Positions 33,593 through 45,335 of a stretch of DNA of 64,000 nucleotides are shown here, one piece after another. The position numbers were made by a program, and so were the translations under genes. The notes under the pieces are model-generated. The model did not search any database and was not told the DNA's origin. It saw nothing but the letters and a program-made list of their open reading frames with translations. Where the stretch lies: contig VZSF01008758.1 in the NCBI GenBank assembly GCA_013398295.1, positions 55,137 through 119,136 on the forward strand. The letters are read 5' to 3'. The DNA is from Chionis minor (lineage: Eukaryota; Chordata; Aves; Charadriiformes; Chionididae). Position 1 is the stretch's first letter. Every line of letters starts with the position of its first letter.

Positions 33593-36245
33593 AGTCAGAG
33601 GCGCCATCTCTCTCTCTCCATCAAGCAAGCTAAACTCTGTGCGAGAACTGCCGCTGAACACCATGGGGGGCACGACTCCCTGCTTGGTCCCTGAGCACAG
33701 ACAGCTAATGCAAAAGGTAAAGCATGTCATATTCATGAGACACTTCCTCAGAAGACATGGTCCTCATCTTACTCACAGGTTGTTTTATCTTCTGTAGCAT
33801 TGTGCAGGCAGAGGGACATTTGAGAAACACAACAAGTCTCCCTTAGCTGAATGCCGCTATGTTTGGATAAAGGCCATCTGAATAAACCGGAAATTTCCAC
33901 CGCAGGAGACACGATTTCGTTTCTGAAGAGATATACCCAGTGCTCGCAGATCCAGCATTATTCAAGCACGTAAAATAGACCCCCCAAAGCAAAAGGAAGA
34001 CTGTGGGTGCCATTCATTCAGCAGGCAGCATTAGCACTTGCCCCTCCTCCACTGCCTGGCAGCATGGAGCCAGAGCAAATAACAGGAATAATACAATGCT
34101 GTAAAGCCTGGAAAAAAGCAGACATCTGTTGCCCATCAGATATTACACCTTGGTGACCATGCAGCTCAGTAAGTATGAAAGTGATTACTTATACCTCGAC
34201 AGCAGGGCTGCAGCACAGCAATGGGAAGCTTTGCACAGCAGACCTGCAAGGAAGACCTATGAACAGCAGGACAAGTCACCAGTTCAGCTGTGAGAACGTG
34301 TCCGTGTTGCTCCTATTGTAGCTGCAAGATATTCCTTGCGAAACAGCTGCAGGTTGATGAAGAGCATATGTACCATCTCAGGTAGCTTTGATTTCACCTG
34401 GGGGCCATTAATCAGCAGGCATCTGCTGCAGTGCTGAGGGCATCCCAGCCTCCCACCCCCAACTGGAGTTGCACATGATGACACTGGAGATGGTTGTAGC
34501 TTCAGCATCAAATCCTGAGCACCAAGACAAACATTATGCTGGCCTGCCTGACTACCTGCTAGTTTTACCTACGGCTCAGCGGCAGAGATAATGTATTCTT
34601 TCCTCTTGTTCACCTCATTTGCAGTCTTTAGGCACTATAAGTCCTTTCAGATCACAGCTAGGTAGACTGACATACTGTCCCTTGAAGAATTAAATACAAC
34701 CCCCCAATCCATCTTCTGCTGAGACAGCAGAAGAGGCTCACAGAAAAGTGGGCAAAACCAGGCATGGAGAAAGCCCAAAGGATGCGAAAGGTTTTAGGAC
34801 CAACAGTTCATCGACATGAAGCATCTGAGCCAGTGAAAATTGTAGGAGCCAGAAGCTGTTCTCATTTTTGACACAAAAGCAACAACATTTTCACTGGAGC
34901 TGGGGTGAGGGATATAAAACCCAATAATTCATGGAATCAGATTATTCAATTTTTGTGTCTTCTTCAGAAGTGGCTTGAGATTGAAAATCTTCAAGGAAAA
35001 AAACAACTAGAAACCTGATCCAACAACATCCACATTCTTATGCAAGAAAACCTGGTCTAGTTTAAATAGAGGCCCCAAGGCTGAAAGTCTCATCCCGCTG
35101 TCCAAGACCTTCTGAAATCAGTCCTGAATGAGACATAAATAAGACAAATTTCACATCTCATTTCTCTCTCCCCGGTCTCTTCTCAGGAGAAGACAGATGC
35201 AAAACAGCCCCTGTAATTTCATCCAGCCAAGCCCTTGCTCTCTTGCAGGCACAACAACAGGGATTTAAATTCTGCTCTGTCCTCCAGAAAGGAGACCTTT
35301 GAACAGCATCTTCTGGCAGGTGGCATCACCCCCATGACCAATTCTGCCCTTGCTGAGGCCGGACCAGAAAGGCAGGGCTTGGAGGGGAGTCTCAGGTCTC
35401 CAGATCCCTTTTCTCAGGGTCAGCTCCATTAGATCTAGCAGATGAAACCCAGAGAAGACAAGGAGAGATGCGCTACAGAGACACACATGTGGAAATCTGG
35501 CGTCTGGTCTGACCCAGTATGAATTATGGGTTGCTGACATGACCCCTGGATCATGCAACATTGATGCTCAAGCATCTATAAAGAAAGGAGATAATGGAGG
35601 CTTCCCCCCCCTCTGCCTTGTAGCAAAATTTCTCAATCTTTAGGTTTTATCTCCCCCACATCTTCCTACCCCAAGCTCTGCAAATCTATACCTGCATTTC
35701 TCCAGGTCCTCCTCCAGCTAATTGACTATAAAGATTCGAATCATGAACTGCAACTCAAAGCTTTTCACAGGCATTAGGGGAGTATTAAATGGGAAATTCT
35801 ACAACTAAATTATAGTTTCCCACTGCACATGTTTAAAAAAAAATATATATCTGCTTTTAATTAGAAAGAAAAATAAAAAGTCCCACAGTTGACTACAGGC
35901 TCCTTCCTACCTACCACACACGCAGGCTCTGGCTAAATCCTCACTGGGAATAGAGCAACAAACCTCCACAGGAACTGGAGCATTTACATCGGCAGGCTCC
36001 GGCAGAGGATCTGGCCCCGCTGGCGCCTGGACAAGCTTGAAAAATCTCTGCAGAAGATCCCCTGTCTCTCCCTTTCCAGGCAGCTCAGGTTCCTGTTGAG
36101 CATCTCACACCTCTCTGCCGGGAAGGTGTGATTTATTTGGCAGCTGGGCTTTCCCTCCCGGGGAGCTTCCTAATAGATCTGTGAAAGCAAAGGTTACGTG
36201 GAGGCAGCTCCAAGGATGAAGTCACTGGCTTTGCTCTGAGACTGG
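33593..36245. other. Unique sequence, no gene seen
   Basis: Ordinary sequence with an AT-rich pocket at 35740-35880 (ATATATAT near 35842). No frame or repeat of note. Confidence 0.5.
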
Positions 36246-36600
36246 AGATTTTAGCCAAGCCTGATGGTTTCAATAAAACAAAGCTCGCGAGCTCGCTGTT
36301 CGCCCAAACGGGACGAGCTTTCCTGCCGCAGCACCAGGCGAGGATTTGGATGGAGGACGGCAGCCCCTGCACAGCCCCACAGGGTGACAGCGAACTGCCT
36401 GGTGGTGACAAGCGAGGTGCCTTCCCTCAGCTGTCTGCAACGGCGTGTCGGGCCTCGATTGCTCCGGGGATTCACGGGGCACAAGGCCAGCAGTAACCCT
36501 TCCCGTGGGAACGTGGGTCCCTGCCCCAGAGCATCCCCACGCACAGCAGCACTGCACACCCGTGCTGGGGGTAGCACAGCCTTAGCGGTTCCTGGAGCTA
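36246..36600. promoter_or_regulatory. Weak CpG cluster
   Basis: About 20 CpG in 300 bp, including a 12-bp palindrome AGCTCGCGAGCT at 36282-36293. Plus and minus frames of about 135 codons overlap completely here, a by-product of low stop density in GC-rich DNA. It is below what I would call a clear CpG island. Confidence 0.2.
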
Positions 36601-37130
36601 CCCCACCTCTGTCTGCATCTGGCTCTCCAGCACCCAGCTGCAGCGTTTGGGCTGGGATACCCAAGTTTTAAGCATGCCATCTTCGGGGAAAAAAAAAAAA
36701 CAAACCCAAATATTCAGTGTCAGTCAGTCTTACTGATTGCCTGCAGTTGTAGTGGTTCATTGGCAGAGACTGATAAGAGATGGGTGTAGCCACACAAGAG
36801 AAGAGTTTTCCTGAAGCAGAAATGCATATATATATAAAATACACTGCTGTTTAATAGATATATGTGTAGAAGCACAGCTGAGAACATCACTGTGCATAAA
36901 GCAGTGCAATATGTCGTCTTTTCGACCTTCTCACCAACTCACTGCCTGCTAAATCATTTCCCCTGAGACTTATTCCTAAATCCCAATCCCTTGAACAATT
37001 TCCATCTGATCCTATTGGGGATGGAGGAGAAAAAACCCAACATGAGGTGTTCCTCTGTCTCAGGAAAAGATGCATCCGTAGCCAGAACTGCATTGGCTTG
37101 AGGGTCTCTCGGGCAAAACTCAGTCCAGGC
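36601..37130. other. Unique sequence with simple runs
   Basis: A12 at 36689-36700 and an AT dinucleotide run (ATATATATATA) at about 36825-36836. Nothing else recognised. Confidence 0.5.
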
Positions 37131-37560
37131 CTTTTTTCATCTTAATTGAGCATTTGCTTTTAACTTTGGAAGTTTCTGACTTAATGCACTTTGCATTTTT
37201 TATATTTGTATATAATTACATGCTGTTATAGTAACTTAAGCCAGATCCAGGTCCCAGTGAAATTAGTATGAATATTTTCAGCAACTTCAGTCAGAAAACA
37301 GAATTCCAGGCCTCAGAGAGCTGATTAAATAGTTAAAGAGGCCAATCTTGTAAATTTTTTTGTGAATGAAAGTGGTTGGCTGTGACTCACGAGCATTTGG
37401 AAAACCACAGGGCATTTGGGAAATGTTTGCAATTCCCGAAAGCTTCACGCAAGTCATCACGAATTAGCGTTCACCCCAAATTTCATAGTCTGTTATTCAT
37501 TGCCCCCTAATTTAAAGCAATGTGGAATTAAGAGCAATGCTGTATGAGTGGGGTGACCAG
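37131..37560. promoter_or_regulatory. AT-rich island, candidate conserved non-coding element
   Basis: CTTAATTGAGCATTTGC near 37141, TGTATATAATTACATGC near 37207, CTGATTAAATAGTTAAAG near 37321 and CGAATTAGCG near 37460. It has no frame or repeat signature. It may comprise two adjacent elements. Confidence 0.27.
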
Positions 37561-38417
37561 TGGCAGACCGTGTAAAACTGAATTATAAACACCGAGCACT
37601 CGCAGAGGACACGTCACGAACCGCCCACTGATAGCAGCTCTCCAGCCAAAGTGTCTGAAGAATAATTACAACCAAAAACCCGAGTCAGAAACAGTTCCTG
37701 AACAATTCACAGAGGCCAAAACTGCGCATGAGCTCACTCCACCAGCTGCAGCAAGAGCCAAACCCCCGAGGGCCACGAGTTGCTGCTGTATTTATAAAGC
37801 TCAGAGTTACCCCATGCCAGAGCCAGAAGGATGCCCTTCACACCTTCTGGTTTCTCACAGGGTTTCCAGGGAAATAACAACTGCCCCTCATCCTCCTCAG
37901 TTTGGAAGGTGAGAAGAAGTTTAACATGGTGTATGTGTGCGGGGGAAGAGGGTATAAGTAGCTACAGGATGTAGGATTGGCTCCCAGCCAGTCAAGAAAA
38001 TCACTATTTACACGAGCCATGATTTAATTTCATCCTGAGACCTGCAGAACAAAGGAGTCTTTCAAAGAAAAGACACCAAGACCGTGAAAAATGCCAGATC
38101 AAATTTTTTCCACCACAGAAATCTCGTTTTTGATCATATTTGGTATGACTGGTCCTTTAGATGACCCCATAACATAGATTATAGGTTTGCATTGTTTTAT
38201 CCTCCGAGAAGCTTGCCACGCTATCTCAACTGTGCTTCAGCACTCACAGGTATGAGGCCAGAAGTGCACTCCAGGCTTTCAACACCCATCCTTAGAAAAC
38301 ACAGGAATATTTCTCCTGCAACACTCTCATCCCCGAGAGTACTTACTGAGCTCCAGCAGCATTCTGAGGAACGCTTAATGAATAACAAACCTGGGAAACA
38401 GCATCGCATTATTTCTG
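37561..38417. other. Unique sequence, no gene seen
   Basis: No repeat, frame or RNA gene recognised. Confidence 0.5.
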
Positions 38418-38457
38418 TAGGGCTCTCCGTGCCTCAGTTTTCCCTGGCTGTAAAACA
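38418..38457 (+). repeat. Possible MIR 3'-part fragment (weak)
   Basis: CTCCGTGCCTCAGTTTTCCCTGGCTGTAAAAC closely follows the MIR block ctctgtgcctcagtttcctcatctgtaaaatg. Flanks do not extend the match, so this is a short relic or chance. Confidence 0.27.
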
Positions 38458-38556
38458 CGGCTGGGCTGTGACGCAAACAACAAACGTTCGCAATAATTAA
38501 TTTGCCTGGAGTGATTGTTCACCCATTAGGCTCAAGACAGACCACAGCCATCACAG

Positions 38557-38659
38557 CCTGAGGGACATGGGTTAGGGGTGGTTTTGGCAGTGTAGGTTTA
38601 TGGTTGGACTCAATGATCTTGAAGGTCTCTTCCAACCCAAGTGATTCTGTGATTCTATG
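38557..38659 (+). repeat. CR1 LINE, 3' end only
   Basis: This 5'-truncated chicken-repeat-1 tail is about 100 bp long. It contains GAGGGACATGGGTTAG, GGTTGGACTCAATGATCTTG, AAGGTCTCTTCCAACCC and ends in ATTCTGTG + ATTCTATG (38644-38659), the 8-mer pair typical of CR1 3' ends. There is no poly(A) tail, as is normal for CR1. It is very similar to the copy at 49701-49808. It has no coding capacity. Confidence 0.9.
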
Positions 38660-41600
38660 AAACTATTCAATATTTGATATACAAACGCAGGTTCCTAGAG
38701 GCTCCTCATAGCCTGGGCAGGTCACAGCTCCCCAGCAAGGACACGGCACACCTCAGAGAGCCGAAGGACACCTGCTAATGGAGCTGACAATTTGAAACCC
38801 TTTATAAAAAGTGCCGTAGAGGTGCAAACTGAAGGGACGCCTGCCTTCCCCTGTTGCGCTGCCGCAGTGAGAAGCAAACCTGCCCAGAGAGAAACCTGCC
38901 CAGGCATCACCTCGGCTCGTTCACGCTATTTTAAGAAAGAATATCAGGCTTCTGGAGGTTGCTGCGTCTCTGCTCCCAGCTCTGAGCTCCTGCAGGTGCC
39001 AAGCCAGGCTGCCACGGCCCCTGTTTAAGGGGTCTGCCCCACATCCAGCTGTGCGATTGCGACACAGCTGTCTCCAGGCATTGCTGGTGCCGCTCCATGG
39101 GAGGCTTCACTTTGGCACTTTTGGTAAGTGGAGACGAAGACAGGGGAAGGAGAAGTTTAAGTTCCACCAAGTCAAATGAGTGTTGGACAAGTTTAGGGAT
39201 GAGGTGGGTCCTGCTGGGCTTCACGGAGCAGCCGGCTGAAGTTACCTGGCTTGGGTTATACGCGCAGTCAGAACCTTTAATAAAAGTATTAATAGGGATT
39301 TAGTCTTAATTAAATCAAAACAAGCTATTTCAAAGAGGAATAAGGGCATGGTTTCCTCCATAAATTGACCTAATTGGTTTAAATATCACACCCTCAGCTA
39401 AATAGGTGCAACATCATTTAGAAAATGCCACAATTTCCACCCAAAAAGCAAGCGCTATTTTTTTTTCTTTTTTTTTTTAGACCTGCTAATGGGGCTGGAG
39501 GAAGTAGACAGGCCTCTGGGCACAAAAGCTCTTCTGTTGTGCCCCAAATCTGAAACAGAAGCAGTTTCCATATTCTTTGGTCCTGGGCCTGTGCTGACAA
39601 CACTAACAAGGGCTGCACAAAAAATTATGGGGGGTAATAAATATTTTGTATGCCACATCCCTCTAGAAAGTGATTCATTGGGACTGAAATATTTTTTGGA
39701 ACAAATTAAATTATTGATATAATACACATTATTTCCTTGATGTTTAAAATATTCTCTCCAAACTTCTGGAAAAAAACCTCTCGACATCTTTTCTGGCGTT
39801 TTTAGTAATTTTTTTTTTTCCAGAGCAGTTGAAGCTGTTCTCTCGGAAAACTTAATGAGTGCATTTTCTTTTTGTAATGACAGTAATTTTTAACAAATCA
39901 GACTTTCAGCTCGGGGCTGAAGACAGTGTATCTTGAGGAGTGCTTACCTACCTGTCCCACCAGGGATTTGGCTGAACTCTAAACAAAGCCTGCAACAATA
40001 AACTCCTTTTTGACCTCTGGCTTTTGATCTGTTCCTACCTCAGGGTTTGGTGGTAGGAGCTTTTTAGCTCCTGAGAGGTGTGGAAATCCACTCCTGTTAG
40101 GTGATATTTCGGTACCAGTAGTTATTGTATTTGTTTCGAAATAGCTGCAACGAGTGGCTGTTCATCTCTCAAGCCCAGCGCTCCCCGGTGCTCACACAGA
40201 TCTCTTTGAAGTGTTGCCTTCACCACCTACCGCCTCCTTTTCTCTAAACTCTGCAAAGCCCCCAGGAATGGAGCAAAGATTCGTTATTTGTCTACGAGGG
40301 AAACCAGGGTTTCACACATCTTACTGTATTGGGGAGACAGAAAAAAAAAAGATCCTCTGGATTTTCCTGGTCTATAAAAAAACCCAACAAAACTTTGTAA
40401 CCTTTAGAACTAAAATCTAAAGAGGATTTGGGTGAATCCAACCCTTTCTGTGGCCGATGGGGTTTGAGGCACTGTAGGAGCCTGCAGGAGAGCCCGTCCT
40501 GCCATCCCACTAGCGACTGCTGGGGTTAGGTTTGGTTCTTAATTACCTGGCACTAATCAGCCTTTGGAGGGGGGTTTATTTTTCATAAGGCACACTGGAG
40601 AGCTCGGGCACTTGCCGGTTATGGGCAGCGGGGATGTTGGAGCAGGGAGATGCGTGGTCCTGCCCTTCCAGCCCCCCGGGGCAGGGGGATGCTGCACGCC
40701 CTGGGATCTGCCTGCAAGCCCGAACTCATCGGCATCCTGAGAACAAGCTGGAGCTTTTCTCCCTGTCCACATCACTCCACCAAAGGAAAACTTTCGTGGC
40801 CATATTATGAACAACTGTGTTGAAACCAGGGTTTCAAGCTAGAAGTCGTCCAGCGTAAACTTCAGGTGCTTCCATGATTTTCACCAGTGCCTGGTTTAAA
40901 TCTGCTGAGTGGACGTAGGAAAGAGCCGTCGGCTTTCGCAGCCTTGGCCGCAGCAGGAATCCCACCCATTCGGCAACGTTTTAGCCTGGGCTGGGTTTCC
41001 AGCCGGTGTGGGTTGGCACTGCTCCGCTGGTTTTAGCAGAGCTGCACTGGTTTGCATCACCGGAGGATCTGACCTCAGGCTGCTGCCTGCATTTACCAGG
41101 TGAGTGCATCTCATTTTGGCAAGCAACGGCCACAAGCCCCTTAACAGCCTTTTCTATGCACAGCCTGGTACCGACTGCAGTCATCGGGGGAGATAACGGT
41201 ATTCATTAGGGCCTGAACCTCACCGTGACACCCTTATGCTGTTAAAGAGCCTGTTCTATATATACACCCAGATAAAAATGTATATTGTAAAGCAATAGGG
41301 GAGGCTAATCTCATTACAACCTCTTCAAAATGCAGTGTGAAAGCAATAAAAGAGAGAGACGACAATTCTGGGGATGCTGCTTTCCATGTGGTGAAAGGGC
41401 ACTGTTGGAGGAGTGCGTTACGGGCAGGACATCAGCCAAACTACCCTCAAATCCCCCCTCTTGGGCTATGCAATGGGCTCCCCGCCACCCTCCATGACAC
41501 CGACCCCAGAGGAGGACACCATGGGGCTTGTCCTGAGGCAGGAAGGTGAAGAGATAGGCAGGAGTTTGGAAAGACAGAATGAGACCTGGGGAGCCAGAAA
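38660..41600. other. Unique sequence, no gene seen
   Basis: AT-rich pockets at 39280-39420, 39600-39740 and 39790-39900 and T-runs at about 39458-39478 and 39811-39820. Overlapping chance frames elsewhere. A plus frame at 39489-39722 has no known domain. Confidence 0.5.
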
Positions 41601-41858
41601 CAGGGTGTCGTGGTTTCGGCCGGGATGGAGTTGACTTTCTTACTGGCAGCTGGTGTAGCACTGTGTTTGGGTTTGGGATGGGAATGCTGTTGATAGTGCA
41701 CTCATGTTTTTGGTTGTTGCTGAGCAGCCAAAACCTTTTCTGCTCCTCACACCACCCTGCCAGTGATGGGCTGGGAGGGCACAAAAGGTTGGGAGGACAC
41801 ACAGCCGGGAGAGTTGACCCCAACGGACCAAAGGGATATTCCACACCATCATGGTCAG

Positions 41859-41868
41859 TATATAAAGG
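41859..41868 (+). promoter_or_regulatory. TATA box of the solo LTR
   Basis: TATATAAAGG about 250 bp into the LTR, in the position expected for the U3 core promoter. It is intact by consensus, so the LTR could still start transcripts rightward. No downstream gene is seen within the window. Confidence 0.6.
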
Positions 41869-42039
41869 TGGGGCAAGAAGAAGGAAGTGGGAGATGCTTG
41901 GAGTTTGTCTTCCCTAGTCACTGTTACGCGTGATGGAGCCCTGCTGTGCTGGGGATGGCTGAGCACCCACCTGCCCATGGGAAGTAGTGAATGAATTCCT
42001 TGCTTGGCTTTACTTGTGTGCGCGGCTTTTGCTTTACTT

Positions 42040-42045
42040 ATTAAA
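42040..42045 (+). terminator. Poly(A) signal of the solo LTR
   Basis: ATTAAA about 175 bp after the TATA box, followed by a T/C-rich stretch. This fits the R/U5 boundary region of the LTR. Confidence 0.5.
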
Positions 42046-42184
42046 CTGTCTTTATCTCAACCCAAGAGTTTTCTCACTTTTACTCTTCTTATTCTCTCCC
42101 CCCTCCCACGCCGGGGGTGGGTAGAAGTGAGGGAGCAGCTGTGTGGTGCTCAGCTGCTGGCTGGGGTTAAACCACCGCGCAGGG

Positions 42185-43365
42185 TAAGACAGTTGGCTTC
42201 AATGTGGGAGGTCAAGGATACAGGAGCCACCAAACGAGGTGGGGACGGGTTGTTGAGAGGCTGATTTAGAGATGTGGGAATCATGGAAAGCCAGGAGATT
42301 CTTATACTCCACAGAAAAAGGACGGATGCAATTATAAGGCTCAAGACCAGCCTGAAGGACAACCACTTGTCTGCAGAAATGGGCTAAGGAGCATAGGGGA
42401 GCCATGAGAGTGAAGGTCCCTCAAGCCCTCCCTGGCAGCGCATCATCCAGCTCAGTCCAGGTGCCACGAGCACTAACACTCTGTCCCTGTGTGGGGCACG
42501 ATGTAAGAAGCAGCTTTCATTTTCCATGAGATCAAATCCCTAAAACTACTGTGAGAACAAGTAAGAAGAGCTAGTGAGTGACCACTAAATTAAGGCTTTT
42601 TACTGCTGGAGTGCCCCTGATTCTTTAAGAATTCATGATGTGGTCTGATGCTGTACGTTGATAAATGATCAAACCCCTCTGGCGTCCACAGCCCTTCGTT
42701 AGCAATCCCCTGAGGATTACAGGTTCTTGCTATGGGAAATTGAAATGTGGTTTGATCTTTGATCAACACCATCTTATCAGCAGTCACCAAGTCAAGGTGG
42801 GGTTTAGCAGCTACCAAAGCAAATCAGCCTTCTAGAAAAAAAAAAAAAAAAANAAAAACATGCAGAACTGTGCTGAGAGAAAGCAGTTTGCAGGACTGTC
42901 TTCGTTTCAAATGGAGCAATGAGCCCGTTGCTTTAGTCCAGAGTTACAAGATTGTATTAAAAGACCCACACGTGGGGAAAAAGGTGGTGACACCAGTTTC
43001 TGCCATGAACACGGTGCCGGAGGGGCCTCCACTGTGGGTTATAAAGATGAGGTTTCTCCACAGCATTTGCAAAGGAGTTACGTGCCAGGTTGAAAGGCTT
43101 TATACATCAAACATTTCTTATCATGTCTTCTACCACCCTCATTCTGATTTTCATCTTCAACTAATATGTAAACATGAGAGTAATCTGTAATATCTGGGCT
43201 GAGGTTCAACTTGCTTTAAATCAACTTCCCTCCGGGGAGGTGTGCAGTGCTGCCCTGACGTACAGCAGCCGTGAGACCAGCCCTTGGGTAGGAAAGGTAC
43301 AAAGCTGGGCTCCCAAATCCTATGGGAATTAACTCACGCACCCTGCTCCCGCTCTCTCATTGATT
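42185..43365. other. Unique sequence, no gene seen
   Basis: Unique flank of the LTR with an interrupted poly(A) run annotated separately. No internal retroviral sequence continues here. Frames crossing the A-run carry an undefined residue and are not credible. Confidence 0.55.
42836..42858 (+). repeat. Poly-A run with one undetermined base
   Basis: Seventeen A, an N at 42853, then five A. The N is the only ambiguous base in the window and marks uncertain homopolymer length. No retroposon body is recognised upstream. Confidence 0.9.
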
Positions 43366-43625
43366 GTGCTTAATTGCAGAGCTGCGATGTGTTGAGATAG
43401 GGCAGATATCAGGCCTGTGTCTGGTATATAGTAGCAAAATGTCTGCGGTGGCGTAGCTATGTGCACCAACACATTTACTTGTCATTACGAAGTGCAGCAG
43501 AGCAGATAAAACCATTAGATATTTAAAAATTAGTTAATGCTAGGATGCAATGATTTGGGCATTTGTAATGCTGCTTTAAATTGGATCAATATTTTCCAGT
43601 TCATTTTACTGTAGATTTTTAACTC
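43366..43625. promoter_or_regulatory. AT-rich island, candidate conserved non-coding element
   Basis: GCTTAATTGCAGAG near 43368, TTAGATATTTAAAAATTAGTTAATGC near 43515 and TTTGTAATGCTGCTTTAAATTGGATC near 43562. No frame or repeat. The enhancer reading is inference. Confidence 0.24.
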
Positions 43626-45220
43626 TGCTATTGCACTTGAACTCCATGCTCTGAGCAGCAGGTAAGCCAGCAGAGGTAGGAAAGATTTCTGCTGGGATGT
43701 GACTGGTTGTATTTCAGGAAGTGCGTCAGCTCCTGGAGATTCGAGAGGCACCATCTCTTTTATTCAAGAGAGCTTAATTGTCATCCAGGACATCTGGGAC
43801 GATTTCTCAGGGGCTTGTGTTGACAGAACATTAACTAACACACGAAAAGCTCTGGGATCCCATGACATGATCCATCACTGAGTAAAGACAAGTTGCCTGT
43901 ATCACATAGGATGAATTCATCAAGGAGCCAAATCATTAGCATAGAAAGGTCATCTACTTGTCTGTCATTATCGTGTGAGGCAGATAGTCTATAATGTGTG
44001 CGGGAGCTCCCCACGGAGCAGCAATCAGCCCCTCGCTACACAATTTCATTGTTCTTTTTAAAGCCAGTGAAGAGCTTTCTCATTGAAATCTGTAGCTGTA
44101 AACACCTAAAAAGGAAATGTATAAATCTTGGCTAATTCTGTCTGAACGCCCTGGGATAAAAGTTCCTTGCATGAGTATGACTGATCTCCACGAGACACAG
44201 ACAGACCTAAAGATTTGAAATGGACTCTATATTGCTTTTAGCTAAATAAGATTTCCATTTTAAATAGCAGAAGTCTGCATCTGAAACAAAAACTCTACCC
44301 TGTTTTTCTCCGTGGTTATACCAAGAGCTGTGCCATGTCGTTTAGCTCTGTGGCTCTAGACTTCCACCAACAAATGTCAATGCTGCCCATTCTTCTGGCT
44401 GTGTCTCCCAGGTCAGGTAAACCTTGCCAAGCAAGCACTAGCTGGACAATTCTTTTCACCTCATCAGCCAACCTGCTGAATCTGCAAATAACATCCAGAA
44501 AATGCCCTAACAGCAACGTATTTTCGAACTGGACAAAAAAAAAATCAATCATTTTGCTCTGTCAGTGGTGAGCGTATGGTTTATGTCGTTGCATTGCGAA
44601 CTTGGATACAATCCCATTTGGCACTTGTAAAATATAAAACCAGCCCAGCTATGAATATTATTTTATTGTGACTCAGGCTTTGCGTGTTTGCAGGTTCTCC
44701 GCTCTTTTCCATAGTGCCCGACTTCTAGTGCTGCTCAAAACACGAGCTCCTCACTGCCAACTCCTCCACCATGCACTTGTCCCCAGGGTGGCACCTGGTT
44801 TTTGGGCCAGAACACCTCTGCCCTCTCCCACGTTGAGTCCGTAGCTGCCTCTCCGTAGCTAAGAGTAGAAAATCAGGGGTAAATTGTATGAGGACAAATA
44901 AGTCTTTTGTGTGTCCTTGAAACGCCGTCTTGGGCAGCGCTTCTTCCCCTGGCACGCCAGTTCACTGCGCATGGGCTGCTCGGGCTCTCATGCGTCGCTC
45001 GCCTGAACGATAGAGTGATCACACGATAATAAAGCTGCATATTTCAGCTGGTCTGAGGGTCAGGTTGAAAACTTGACCCTAAACATCAATGACGCATGTC
45101 TATAGCGGTAGTATTTCACAGACTTTATGGGAAGACCTTGGAGGCTTTATAGTGCATCTTCTCAGAGGCAAACTGTTCTTCCTGCCTTTGCGATAACCTT
45201 GCCAGCAAACAGATCTATAG
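43626..45220. other. Unique sequence, no gene seen
   Basis: Frames on both strands at 44316-44571 overlap almost exactly, a chance pattern. AT-rich pockets at 44035-44120, 44220-44260 and 44600-44665. Nothing else recognised. Confidence 0.5.
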
Positions 45221-45335
45221 CACCTCATATTATTTCATTTCAGAGGTTCCCATTCAGAAAAGAGGCACTGAAAATCCATAACAATTGAAATATAGTAGAA
45301 TTCGAACCAAGGTCATGCAAGCTTGAGAGATGACC
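45221..45335 (-). repeat. Possible MIR relic, reverse (weak)
   Basis: Read on plus, TATTATTTCATTTCAGAGG, AAGAGGCACTGA, AGTAGAATTCGAACCAAGGTCATGC recall the reverse-complement MIR blocks ttattatccccattttacagatgagg, aactgaggcac, agctgggattcgaacccagg. Spacing is irregular, so confidence is low. Confidence 0.27.

Larger units (their letters stand above)
41606..42181 (+). mobile_element. Solo LTR of an endogenous retrovirus
   Basis: It begins TGTCGTGGTTT and ends GGTTAAACCACCGCGCA, imperfect inverted ends with the TG...CA termini of LTRs. U3 contains a TATA box (41859-41868). Downstream, ATTAAA at 42040-42045 serves as poly(A) signal, followed by a pyrimidine-rich U5 (TCACTTTTACTCTTC...). The order and text match an LTR abundant in neoavian genomes as I remember it; I leave the ERV class open. 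No gag, pol or env lies on either side and no second LTR is present, so the internal part was lost by LTR-LTR recombination. CAGGG occurs at 41601-41605 and again at 42180-42184, a possible target duplication if the terminal CA is shared with it. Confidence 0.88.

Noticed and set aside
36251..36671. Overlapping 135- and 137-codon frames on opposite strands
   Set aside because: Complete overlap in GC-rich DNA with few stops; neither has a recognisable domain.
41314..41844. 176-codon minus frame
   Set aside because: Half of it is antisense to the solo LTR and it shows no retroviral or host domain.
42759..43190. 143-codon plus frame
   Set aside because: Crosses the poly-A run with the N at 42853, so the frame itself is uncertain; no domain.
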